NCBI GenBank assembly: GCA_035529315.1
Contig: DATKWZ010000044.1
Span: forward strand, 1 to 36,589
Source of the DNA: Anaerolineae bacterium
GTDB lineage: Bacteria > Desulfobacterota > Desulfobacteria > Desulfobacterales > ETH-SRB1
Direction: 5' to 3'
Length of the DNA stretch: 36,589 nt
Positions within the stretch are counted from its first letter, which is position 1. Each line of letters opens with the position of its first letter. The notes beneath the pieces were generated by a model that saw nothing but the letters and a program-made list of their open reading frames with translations, made no database searches and was not told where the DNA came from. Shown here in pieces: positions 18,694-26,000 of this stretch. The translations under genes were made by a program, and so were the position numbers.

Positions 18694-19920
18694 ATGGAAG
18701 CAATCACATCAAGAAACAGATCTGAAATAAAGGATAAAGCTCCTCTGCGTCCAATAAATAATGTTACTGATATGTGTATGGCCTGCGGGACATGTTCTGC
18801 AGGATGCCCCATTACGGGCGTTGAAGGGTTTGATCCCAGAAAGATAGTTCGAATGGTACTTATGGGTATGGATAAAGAGCTTGTAGAATCCAAACTTCCG
18901 TGGCTCTGCACCATGTGTGGAAAATGCGAATATGCCTGCCCAATGGGAATAAACATTGTAAACCTTATTCGCACGGCACGCGGAATGGTCAAAAGAGAGA
19001 ATGTGCCGGGAATGATTCATAAGGGAGTTGAACTCGACCTTAAGACCGGAAACAATCTTGGTCTTCCAAAGGAAGATTTTGTTTTTATAATTGAAGACGT
19101 TGGAGAGGAGCTGGCTGGAGAGCCTGGATTTTCTGATTTTAAAGTTCTTTTTGACAAAAAGGGGGCTAATCTTCTGCACACTCTGCACAACAAACTAGTG
19201 AACACTCAGAATGAAGACCTGAAACACTGGTGGAAAATTTTCCATATAGCAAAGGAAGACTGGACAATACCAAGCCGGAACTGGGAAGGCGTGAACTGGG
19301 GCCTTTTTTCCGGTGACGATGAAGCAATGAAGTGTTTTGTCGGCCGTATTGTGGAAAACATGGAGAAACTTGAGATTACCAATCTCATGTATCCGGAATG
19401 AGGGCACGCATACATGGCAACCCGGTACGGGCTGCAAAAATGGTATCCGGACTTTTTTGACCGGTTTGGAGCTTTAACGGTATTTGATCTTTTGATGGAG
19501 TATATTAAGTCTGGCAGGATAAAACTCGATAAATCAAAGATTACACAGCGTGTTGCCTATCACGATCCGTGCAACTATGGCCGCAAGTCTGAAGAACTTT
19601 TTGGTCATGGATATTATGAAGAGCCACGGTGGATTCTTGATCGGTGTGTTTCCGACTGGGTAGATCTTTATCCCTCAAAAGGCAATCAGTATTGCTGTGG
19701 CGGCGGCGGCGGCACTCTGCTTACACCGTACCGTGAGGAGCGGCTTTACTATGGCCGCAAAAAAATAGAACAGATAAAAAGAAGCGGCGCTGAGATGGTG
19801 GTTTTGCCGTGCCACAGTTGTCACGGGCAGATAAAAGCAGCTTTAGAGAATAATGGCATGTCTGATATACCGGTAAAATATCTCTGGGAAGTTGTTGCCG
19901 ATGTTCTAATTGTTGGTTGA
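18694..19920 (+). CDS. HdrD/GlpC-like Fe-S oxidoreductase, probable selenoprotein (Sec at residue 236)
   Basis: Read through an in-frame TGA at 19399-19401, this is a 408-residue protein; a standard caller would split it into 235 and 168 residues. The N-terminal part has two ferredoxin motifs (C28-C31-C34-C38 and C72-C75-C78-C82). The middle resembles a degenerate cysteine-rich repeat ending NLMYPE-U-GHAY, where relatives usually have Cys. The C-terminal part is a full CCG domain: C293, C334-C335-G and C373-x-x-C376. No Shine-Dalgarno precedes the first ATG after the TGA (19414), and that downstream piece begins in mid-domain. A SECIS-like hairpin follows the TGA. The gene starts 1 bp after the tandem HdrA and is the last of the operon. 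CCG proteins of this group reduce disulfides or quinones. Its 3' end overlaps the convergent PocR gene by 15 bp. The reading as Sec rather than a sequencing error or broken gene is inferred, but several signs agree. Confidence 0.85.
19417..19435 (+). promoter_or_regulatory. Candidate bacterial SECIS hairpin
   Basis: Downstream of the in-frame TGA, GCA (19417-19419) pairs with TGC (19433-19435) and CCCG (19421-19424) pairs with CGGG (19428-19431), with one A-C mismatch between them. The three-base loop GUA starts 23 nt after the TGA. Bacterial SECIS elements recognised by SelB lie within the reading frame just after UGA and carry a G-U in a small apical loop, at about this distance. The stem is short, so this is supportive rather than proof. 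Confidence 0.6.
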
Positions 19921-20496
19921 CAGGAATGACGGCTTCGCGCTGAGCGTGAGCTCCGCTATTGATTCAGATGTTACCTCAGCGCCATGTTGTTTGTTTACAT
20001 AGTCTTTGACAAACCGGTTAATCTGTCTCCGGATATAATCTGTAATAGAATCGGCATCATCTTTTGAAATTATTTTAATGTCCCTTGAAAGGCCTTCTAT
20101 CTTATCTTCATCAATACCGGTTGTTTTGTTTATAAGGAAAGTGTCAACCTCCCCGTCTTCAATTAAAAGCCCGCAGGCTCCAACCGAGCCTATAAATTCA
20201 TCCCCTGCAAATATGGGGACGGCAATTTTAATCAGGCCTGCGTCACATTCTTCTATAACAGGCTTTCCTGTATTCATGGCCTGAGAAGCTAAATTCATGT
20301 TTGCAACAGCACAAATAAAGCTTTGTCCCTTGTCAGTTGCCTTAATAGCAGGACAAAGCCTGTTTGCCCAGTTTTTATTGTCTGTTATCCTGATACCATC
20401 GGTTCCATAAACATTAGCATCAAGACCTGACCTTCTGTTGATTTCATTTTCAAATTCAACCCATTTTTCAAGAGGCAGTATGTCTGTTAAACTCAT
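19906..20496 (-). CDS. Stand-alone PocR ligand-binding domain protein
   Basis: A 196-residue soluble protein consisting almost entirely of a PocR-type sensory domain. The fold signature includes the NRLCPAIKATDKGQSFICAVANMNLA stretch (C48, C62), EECDAGLIKIAVPIF (C84) and GSVGACGLL (C108). PocR domains are usually fused to kinases, cyclases or DNA-binding domains and are thought to bind small organic ligands. Here no output domain is present, only a C-terminal helical tail, so it would have to signal through a partner. AAGGAG lies inside the last codons of the upstream dehydrogenase gene, whose stop is 1 bp before this ATG, so the two genes are translationally coupled. Its end overlaps the end of the convergent selenoprotein gene by 15 bp. 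Confidence 0.83.
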   Translation of the reverse strand: MSLTDILPLEKWVEFENEINRRSGLDANVYGTDGIRITDNKNWANRLCPAIKATDKGQSFICAVANMNLASQAMNTGKPVIEECDAGLIKIAVPIFAGDEFIGSVGACGLLIEDGEVDTFLINKTTGIDEDKIEGLSRDIKIISKDDADSITDYIRRQINRFVKDYVNKQHGAEVTSESIAELTLSAKPSFLSTNN

Positions 20497-20497
20497 T

Positions 20498-21514
20498 TTA
20501 ACTCCTTTTAAGGTAACCGTTCTTTAACCAGAGTTCAAGACGTCGCAACCCTTCCTCCGTGGAACGCTTTGGGATGTATCCTAAATCATTTTTAGCGGCG
20601 CTTATGTCGAACCAGTGCGCTGTAGCCAGCTCCTCTGCTACAAAACGCGTCATCTGCGGCTCACCTGACAGTTTGAAAAATTTGAAGCAGGCTTCAAGCA
20701 TGGCCCCTATCACCCAGGCCGTTCTCCGTGATATTGAACGCTTTACAGGACCAAGCCCTGCTGCTTTTAAAATATTGTTTATCATTTCCCACAAAAAAAC
20801 AGGTTCTCCCTGGCTTATAAAATAGACATTGCCTGAAAGTTTGTGGTTTTCTTGTAATCTGTCCGCCGCCAGAATATGGGCATCAGCAGCATTGTCTATG
20901 TAGATTGTATCCACAAGGTTTTTGCCGTCCCCGACCCTTACAAGCCTTTTTGCTCTTGCAATAATTCCAGGGACAAGATGGTTATCTTCCGGCCCCCATA
21001 TTAAATGAGGTCTTAATATAATCGTCATCAAATCATCTCTTGCGGCATTTATAACATTTTGTTCGGCAATTGCTTTTGTTTTAGGATAATGAGCATGAAA
21101 CTTATTTGCATAAGGAATTGATTCATCTACCCCCTCCATGTCTGTTCCGTTAAAGATAACACTCGGCGAACTTGTATGGACAAGTCTTGGAACCTTATGC
21201 TTAATGCAGGCGGCAACAACGTTTTCAGTTCCAATAACATTTGTATTATAATATTCAAAATAATCGCCCCAGACTCCCGCCTTTGCCGCAACATGAAAAA
21301 CAAGATCCATGCCTTTGCATGCCCCTTCAACAGCATCTTTGTCGCCTATATCGCCTCGAACCTGCTCAACCCCCAGAGAGGCAAGCTCCTGGTAAAAGCC
21401 GCGCGAAAAGCTGCGGACATGATCGCCCCTTTCCACAAGACGCCTTACTATCGCGCTGCCCAGAAAACCTCCGCCTCCTGTAACCAGAACTTTCTGCGCC
21501 GCTTTTTTTGTCAT
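20498..21514 (-). CDS. OleD-like NAD(P)-dependent 3-oxo/sterol-type dehydrogenase (extended SDR)
   Basis: A 338-residue extended short-chain dehydrogenase/reductase. The dinucleotide loop TGGGGFLG is at about residues 12-19, the catalytic tyrosine and lysine are in YPKTK with the upstream serine in HTSSPSV, and RPHLIWGP is the typical substrate-side segment. The overall pattern (AAKAGVWGDY, VDTIYIDNAADAH, GEPVFLWEM) closely recalls OleD, the 2-alkyl-3-oxoalkanoate reductase of long-chain olefin synthesis, and the 3-beta-hydroxysteroid dehydrogenase family. No oleA, oleB or oleC lies in the window, so olefin synthesis is not shown; the gene symbol is withheld. AGGA precedes the ATG by 8 nt. 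It forms a two-gene unit with the PocR sensor gene. Confidence 0.87.
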   Translation of the reverse strand: MTKKAAQKVLVTGGGGFLGSAIVRRLVERGDHVRSFSRGFYQELASLGVEQVRGDIGDKDAVEGACKGMDLVFHVAAKAGVWGDYFEYYNTNVIGTENVVAACIKHKVPRLVHTSSPSVIFNGTDMEGVDESIPYANKFHAHYPKTKAIAEQNVINAARDDLMTIILRPHLIWGPEDNHLVPGIIARAKRLVRVGDGKNLVDTIYIDNAADAHILAADRLQENHKLSGNVYFISQGEPVFLWEMINNILKAAGLGPVKRSISRRTAWVIGAMLEACFKFFKLSGEPQMTRFVAEELATAHWFDISAAKNDLGYIPKRSTEEGLRRLELWLKNGYLKRS

Positions 21515-21814
21515 ATATTTTTCCTAAAAAAGGATACTAATTTTTCTTATGAAGACTTTCGGCTATTGCCATTGCATTGATATTGACAACAAATTCAATA
21601 AAATATACTATAATCAGAAAAAAAAATAAAGTAAAAAACAAGACTATAAAAAAGATAACAAATCAGGACGACTGTTGGATGGGTGACATTTCTTTCTTAT
21701 ATGCTTTTCATAAAAGATTAGCATGGCTTTTTTACATTTTAAGTTGAAGACGAAAAACGGACTTTGGGTCGTGTTTTGATAGTTGATGTGTCGAAACATT
21801 ATGAATGAGGTGTT
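21515..21814. other. AT-rich junction between core genes and the defence island
   Basis: This stretch has no credible gene. The left half holds the upstream region of the dehydrogenase gene and a plausible rightward promoter. The right half contains a 21-codon open frame ending VLIVDVSKHYE just before the HigA-like fragment. It could be the tail of a lost toxin gene, but it is too short to identify. Base composition drops sharply in G+C compared with the operon to the left. Confidence 0.5.
21583..21614 (+). promoter_or_regulatory. Candidate sigma-70-type promoter facing the decayed genes
   Basis: TTGACA at 21583-21588 is a perfect -35 box. Possible -10 boxes overlap downstream: TACTAT at 21606-21611 (17-bp spacer) and TATACT at 21604-21609 (15 bp). 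It may be the promoter of the former toxin-antitoxin or restriction operon. Pattern only. Confidence 0.35.
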
Positions 21815-21889
21815 ATGGCTGAATATCAACCATTCGTTAATCTTGGACCTGGCGACTCCATAAAAGAGGAATTGGCATATTATGGATGA
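21815..21889 (+). pseudogene. Truncated head of a HigA/XRE-type antitoxin gene
   Basis: The 24-codon frame MAEYQPFVNLGPGDSIKEEL-AYYG matches the start of HigA-like antitoxins, where a GPG(D/E)xIKEEL segment leads into the helix-turn-helix (usually YYGW-x-Q). Here the frame stops with TGA where the family continues with a TGG tryptophan codon, and the sequence changes to an HsdM tail. It is read as the left side of a deletion junction. The fragment is short, so the family assignment is moderate. Confidence 0.45.
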
Positions 21890-22013
21890 AATCAATATTA
21901 CGAAATATTTTTACAAATACAAACCGCTAAGGAGTCTTGGAGAAATCCGGGCGGATATTCTTGAACTTGAAATGCAAACCGAGGGGCTGATCAGCGAGGT
22001 TGTCGAAATATGA
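21882..22013 (+). pseudogene. C-terminal remnant of a type I restriction methylase (HsdM)
   Basis: A 43-codon frame containing KYFYKYKPLRSLGEIRADIL and ELEMQTEGLISEVVE closely resembles the very end of type I N6-adenine methylase subunits (consensus RPLEEIRADILxLExETxGLL). The catalytic part is missing. Its stop overlaps the ATG of the DUF1016 pseudogene (ATGA), an arrangement typical of intact hsdM-DUF1016 pairs, which supports descent from a type I restriction operon. Confidence 0.6.
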
Positions 22014-22632
22014 GAAAGGAAAGAGGGAAGCAGGTTATAGAAACAGGCAACAAGTCCATTTCCGGCGATCTTATCGGTGATATCCATTCGCTCATTGAAA
22101 CCGCCAGGCATAATGTTGCCATTACGGTTAACGCAGGCTTGACCATTCTTTACTGGCAGATCGGCAACCGTATCCGCCAGGATATTTTGAAGGAAAAGCG
22201 AGCGGAGTACGGACAGGAAATTGTCGTGACGCTGTCGAGACAATTAACCGACGATTATGGCAATAATTTTTCTGAAAAAAATCTACGCAGGATGATTCAA
22301 TTTGCCGAGGTCTTTCCAGATAAAAAAATTGTCGTATCACTGATACGACAATTGAGTTGGACCCATTTTATCGCACTTATCCCTCTCAAAGATGCCCTCC
22401 AACGTGATTTCTATGCCAAAACTGTCGGGTGGAACGGTGGAGTGTCCGCACTTTGCGGAAGAAAATTGATGGGATGCTTTACGAGCGTACCGCCATATCA
22501 AAGAAGCCTGAGAAATTGGTAATCAAAGTGGCCGAATACATGACCGAACTACCGAAACGCGAACTGCTGGAGCATAAGCTTCACAAAGCGGTTGAATCGG
22601 CGCGAAAACGGCTGGAGGCAAAACCTGCGTAG
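22010..22632 (+). pseudogene. Frameshifted, internally deleted DUF1016 (YhcG-type PDDEXK nuclease) gene
   Basis: The first 135 codons encode the DUF1016 N-terminal domain (LIETARHNVAITVNAGLTIL, IGNRIRQDIL, NFSEKNLRRMIQFAEVFPD, QLSWTHFIALIPL). One base is then missing within 22418-22422; shifting frame restores VERWSVRTLRKKI and MLYERTAISKKPE. The next residues jump to VAEYMTELPKRELLEHKLHK, which looks like the C-terminal end of the family, so the PDDEXK nuclease core is deleted as well. Both lesions make an active nuclease impossible. Such proteins are often encoded inside type I restriction loci, in agreement with the HsdM tail overlapping its start. Confidence 0.8.
22327..22353. repeat. Perfect 13-bp inverted repeat inside the DUF1016 remnant
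   Basis: AATTGTCGTATCA at 22327-22339 and TGATACGACAATT at 22341-22353 are exact reverse complements around a single C. The segment is within the still open reading frame and encodes the family-like IVVSLIRQLSW stretch, so the palindrome may partly reflect coding constraint. Confidence 0.9.
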
Positions 22633-22747
22633 TGCATGGAATGATATGCCTATCCTTACTCACAAACCTTCTGAATATTCTCCCACATTTGCAGCTCCAG
22701 TATTTCCGCTTTCCCCTATCTCGCATAGGATTATATAATTCTTGCTT

Positions 22748-22776
22748 TTGCATTAAAAACAATGTAATATTAGAAT
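22748..22776 (+). promoter_or_regulatory. Candidate promoter of the GTPase conflict operon
   Basis: TTGCAT (22748-22753), a 17-bp spacer and TAGAAT (22771-22776) form a reasonable sigma-70-like pair about 100 nt before the first gene. An overlapping alternative is TTGCTT (22742-22747) with TAATAT (22765-22770), also with 17 bp between. The surrounding 250 bp are very AT-rich, which raises the chance of accidental matches. Confidence 0.4.
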
Positions 22777-22879
22777 ATTATAACAATCAAGAAACGACCT
22801 GTTAATATCAAATATCACTGATTTATTTCTTAACATTTAATATTGGGCGTAAAAAATAATGGGTGAAAGGTATTAAATT

Positions 22880-24181
22880 ATGACTGATTCAATTCTTCAA
22901 TCTTTTCTCGATAAACGATTTATTAAAACTGATGAATCTGAAAACATTGCTAATCTAAATAAGGCCGTTGCGGAACTTCAAAAACGGCTCAGTAAAAACA
23001 AGGAAAAGATAATTACCTATACGTTGGTGGCTCTTGATCCTACTATTTCTGATGACGAACCTATTGTTCAAGAAGTAGAAGCTTTAATCATAAAAAAATG
23101 GTCAGCCTTTCGAAACAGCGTCGCTAAAACAAAGGATATACCAATTACCTATGTCCAAGCAGTTATCCTCGAAGCATTAAATAACCTCAGCAAAGATGAA
23201 AATTTGGCTGCCATTATTTGGCATACAGGATGCAATATCATCAGCCATTACAAACTGGCAGGACAGGAAGAAGTGTTAACTCATTTTTTATTGGAAATTG
23301 GAAATAAGGTCGAAGAAGTTGCCCGGAATAATTGGAGTATTTTGGAAAATGCTAAAATTGATGCCATTGCCCCAATTGAACTTACTCTACCAAAAGTTAG
23401 CCAAGGAAGGGTTGGTGAAGCTGAGTTGCAAGGCCATTTAATAGCTGCGGCAGTTCATTCTCCCTGGGCGCCACAAGCAGGTGGAGGTGAAAATCCCAGT
23501 CCTCAATCAACTGGTAATTTTCATTGGCCGAAATTTTTTGCTGAAAGAGCTGCAAAAGGACTTTCTGAAGTAATTAATGCCGCCTTATCCACCCAAAACA
23601 ATTCACTAAAATCTATTTCGGATTCTATTCAGGAATCTATAGGTTCATACCTTGCTAACCTAAAACCGCATCTGGAACAGGTATCTTCTTCCATATTGCG
23701 GAGTTCTCAATCATTAAACAAACGCAGTGATCTGATTTGGTGGAAACAAGCGCTTTATTCTCACAGATTAGATTCCGGTTACCGAGCATTAGACCCGTTA
23801 GCTCTGGCCATGTCTATGGCAGTTGATCTGGCTGATAACGTTTCTCCAATTCATCCCAAAAGCGTTGATTTTTTCTTGAAAGAAGCATTACGCGATGTGC
23901 TGAGCGATGAAACGGACAAGGAAGTTGCGGTAACTGAACTGTTGGAGCAACTGCAACAACTTTCTGATGCTGAAAAGCAGTTGCTGGAAGATTTGTGCAA
24001 TGAAAGTGAAAGTCGAAAATCATTAGGAGCTTGTATGGCAGATATGATGAAGAAAAAAATGAACGCTGATGAGTTTTTTAAACGTACCGGTTTAGTAAAA
24101 AGAGCCAAAATATCTTTAGGAGAACTCACTGTCTGGTTGTTTCACGATCTCCAAGCCAGCACACTTGCTAATACGAAATAA
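22880..24181 (+). CDS. GASH-like all-helical protein of a GTPase-associated conflict system
   Basis: A 433-residue protein with no signal peptide, membrane helix or enzymatic motif; the composition is strongly helical throughout. The C-terminal half contains LIWWKQALYSHRLDSGYRAL followed by AMSMAVDLAD and SVDFFLKEALRDVL. This recalls the GTPase-associated-system helical (GASH) domain that accompanies paired TRAFAC GTPases. A glycine- and proline-rich linker (residues about 195-215) separates an N-terminal helical domain of about 190 residues. GAAAGGT lies about 9 nt before the ATG. It is the first gene of an apparent five-gene operon, 21 bp before GTPase 1. By analogy it is a structural or adaptor component; no activity is known. 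The family call rests on remembered sequence patterns and context. Confidence 0.7.
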   Translation: MTDSILQSFLDKRFIKTDESENIANLNKAVAELQKRLSKNKEKIITYTLVALDPTISDDEPIVQEVEALIIKKWSAFRNSVAKTKDIPITYVQAVILEALNNLSKDENLAAIIWHTGCNIISHYKLAGQEEVLTHFLLEIGNKVEEVARNNWSILENAKIDAIAPIELTLPKVSQGRVGEAELQGHLIAAAVHSPWAPQAGGGENPSPQSTGNFHWPKFFAERAAKGLSEVINAALSTQNNSLKSISDSIQESIGSYLANLKPHLEQVSSSILRSSQSLNKRSDLIWWKQALYSHRLDSGYRALDPLALAMSMAVDLADNVSPIHPKSVDFFLKEALRDVLSDETDKEVAVTELLEQLQQLSDAEKQLLEDLCNESESRKSLGACMADMMKKKMNADEFFKRTGLVKRAKISLGELTVWLFHDLQASTLANTK

Positions 24182-24202
24182 TGAAGATGAGAATTGAAAT
24201 AG

Positions 24203-25183
24203 ATGAGAAATAAATGTAGTAAACCAGATTGCCCTGCCCCTAGAGGTCTTTGCCTTGAACACGTCAGTCCTGATCATCAAAAATGTAATTATTGGCTGGG
24301 AAACAAAACGGGTCAGTCAGTAGAAAAGCAAAAAGAGGCCAAAAAAGAAGCGCAAGCCTTACCTTGGACAGGTGAGCCGTTTCAACCAACCGACATCGAG
24401 ATAGTCAGTCAACGATCTGCCCCATTGATCATTGGAATGGTAGGAGCCGCGGCTGCTGGGAAAACCTCCTATCTCGGAATGCTCTATACCCTATTATTTA
24501 ATGGAAATAAGTTTGAGCGCTGGTCGTTTGCTGGAAGTTGTACATTAGCCGCATGGGAAACGCTTGCACAATATTTAAAAATTCAACCTGACGGAAATGT
24601 TGAGTTTGCTCCGCCAACGCCATCGAATCCTGATTTTTACAGCCTTTACCATTTAACTTTGAAAAGAGAAGAATTGTTCAGAGATGTGTTGTTTGCAGAT
24701 TCATCCGGGGAAGTTTTCAACTACTGGTCTGAGGATATCCACGATCCGAATGCTGAGAATGCTCGCTGGATATATGAAAATTCTAATGCTTTCATTTTTA
24801 TGGTCGACTCTGTTGCTTTAATAAATGAAAGAGGAGCAGCGAAGACCGAAATTGTACAAATGGCCGAACAATTGACAGCTAATTTGAAAGGTCGGCCTGT
24901 GGCAGTGGTTTGGTCAAAGGCTGATGAAATTGGAAATATCCGAGAGAACATAAAAAGGGCTTTGGAGGAAGACTTAGCACAAGTATTTGCCAATTCACAG
25001 GTTTTTGAAGTCAGCAATTTCCCCAAATCTGTTCCCGATAGATTATGCCATAAAAATAACTCTGCCGTTGTCGAATACTTGCTGGAAAAATTAAACGAGC
25101 CAAAAATCATTAGACTTATGCCGCAAGTCAGCACTTCTGATGATCTGTTTTTTAATTATAAAGGAATGTATGGCAGTGAATGA
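24203..25183 (+). CDS. TRAFAC-class GTPase 1 with N-terminal zinc-binding motif
   Basis: A 326-residue GTPase resembling the first member of the double-GTPase (DO-GTPase) pairs. Residues 5-28 hold C5, C10, C17, H20, H25 and C28, a likely zinc-binding knuckle. The P-loop is GAAAAGKTSY (81-90), the Walker B/switch II segment is FADSSGE (D166 and G169, the DxxG motif), and SKAD (238-241) stands in for the NKxD guanine-specificity motif. It is expected to cycle between GTP and GDP states as the switch of the conflict system. No good Shine-Dalgarno is visible before the ATG, 21 bp after the helical protein gene. The 3' end overlaps GTPase 2 by 14 bp, suggesting coupled synthesis of the pair. Confidence 0.82.
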   Translation: MRNKCSKPDCPAPRGLCLEHVSPDHQKCNYWLGNKTGQSVEKQKEAKKEAQALPWTGEPFQPTDIEIVSQRSAPLIIGMVGAAAAGKTSYLGMLYTLLFNGNKFERWSFAGSCTLAAWETLAQYLKIQPDGNVEFAPPTPSNPDFYSLYHLTLKREELFRDVLFADSSGEVFNYWSEDIHDPNAENARWIYENSNAFIFMVDSVALINERGAAKTEIVQMAEQLTANLKGRPVAVVWSKADEIGNIRENIKRALEEDLAQVFANSQVFEVSNFPKSVPDRLCHKNNSAVVEYLLEKLNEPKIIRLMPQVSTSDDLFFNYKGMYGSE

Positions 25184-26000
25184 TTCAATCCTCATAGTTG
25201 GACAACCTGATTCTGGTAAGACAACTTTTATTGCTCAGTTCCTTACTAGAGTTAAGAAAAGGAAAAGTAGCATAAAACTTATCAAAACTCCTGAGAATAT
25301 TAAGGCTATAACACATGCCATAAAGAGACTCTCTATGGGTGAAGAACCGATAACCACTCCTGCGAATGAAAATGTAGAGTTGGTTCTGCCGATCAATGTA
25401 GATGGAAAAAATATCGACATAGTTTTCCCTGATTATGGGGGGGAACAGGTCAATGCCCTGATTGAACTGATGGAGGTTAATGAAAATTGGCAGAAATTGG
25501 TGACATATAGTGACCGATGGATACTGTTTATTCGGCCACACGAGATTACACCTGAGTATGACCTGAGCATCAGCAGTTATGATGAAATAGAAACAAGAAA
25601 AAGTACAGCCTTTAAAAGCCCCGGGCTATCTGATCAGAGTAAATTTATCGAATTGCTACAGTCATTGTTGTACATAAAAGATAAAGGTGTAAAAAATCCA
25701 ATTTCCGTACCCAAGTTATCCATTGTTCTTACATGTTGGGACGAGTTGAATACTAACAAGAAACCTGTTAAGGTTTTGCGGGAAAAACTACCGATGTTTC
25801 TCCATTTTGTTGAGACAGTATGGGAAAAAGAGGCTTTTGAAATATTAGGGCTCTCAGCACAGGAGTTTCCATTGAATTCGCAGGAGGCAAAGGACAAATA
25901 CCAAGATGAGCTGCCAGAAAATTTTGGATACATGATCGATCAGGAAGGGGTGAAGGATACAGATATTACCAAGCTTGTAAAAATAGCTCTTCAATTATGA
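25170..26000 (+). CDS. TRAFAC-class GTPase 2 (DO-GTPase2-like)
   Basis: A 276-residue GTPase. The P-loop GQPDSGKTTF is at residues 11-20, the DxxG switch motif is FPDYGGEQV (D88 to G91), and TCWDEL (188-193) takes the place of the NKxD motif, as in the second GTPase of paired systems. The ATG at 25170 is chosen over an in-frame ATG 30 bp upstream. AAAGGA lies 5 nt before it, and the P-loop then sits at the normal distance from the N-terminus. The start is inside the end of GTPase 1, and the stop overlaps the GAP1-like gene (ATGA). The family call depends on motif and context; the divergent base-specificity motif leaves true GTP preference unproven. Confidence 0.82.
   Translation: MAVNDSILIVGQPDSGKTTFIAQFLTRVKKRKSSIKLIKTPENIKAITHAIKRLSMGEEPITTPANENVELVLPINVDGKNIDIVFPDYGGEQVNALIELMEVNENWQKLVTYSDRWILFIRPHEITPEYDLSISSYDEIETRKSTAFKSPGLSDQSKFIELLQSLLYIKDKGVKNPISVPKLSIVLTCWDELNTNKKPVKVLREKLPMFLHFVETVWEKEAFEILGLSAQEFPLNSQEAKDKYQDELPENFGYMIDQEGVKDTDITKLVKIALQL

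Noticed and set aside
19414..19920. A separate 168-residue gene after the TGA
   Set aside because: It begins in the middle of a domain, has no Shine-Dalgarno and is in the same frame as the preceding piece; selenocysteine read-through explains it better.
25140..25169. A longer N-terminus for GTPase 2 starting at 25140
   Set aside because: The ATG at 25170 has an AAAGGA at proper spacing and places the P-loop at the usual distance; the extra ten residues overlap GTPase 1 without family support.
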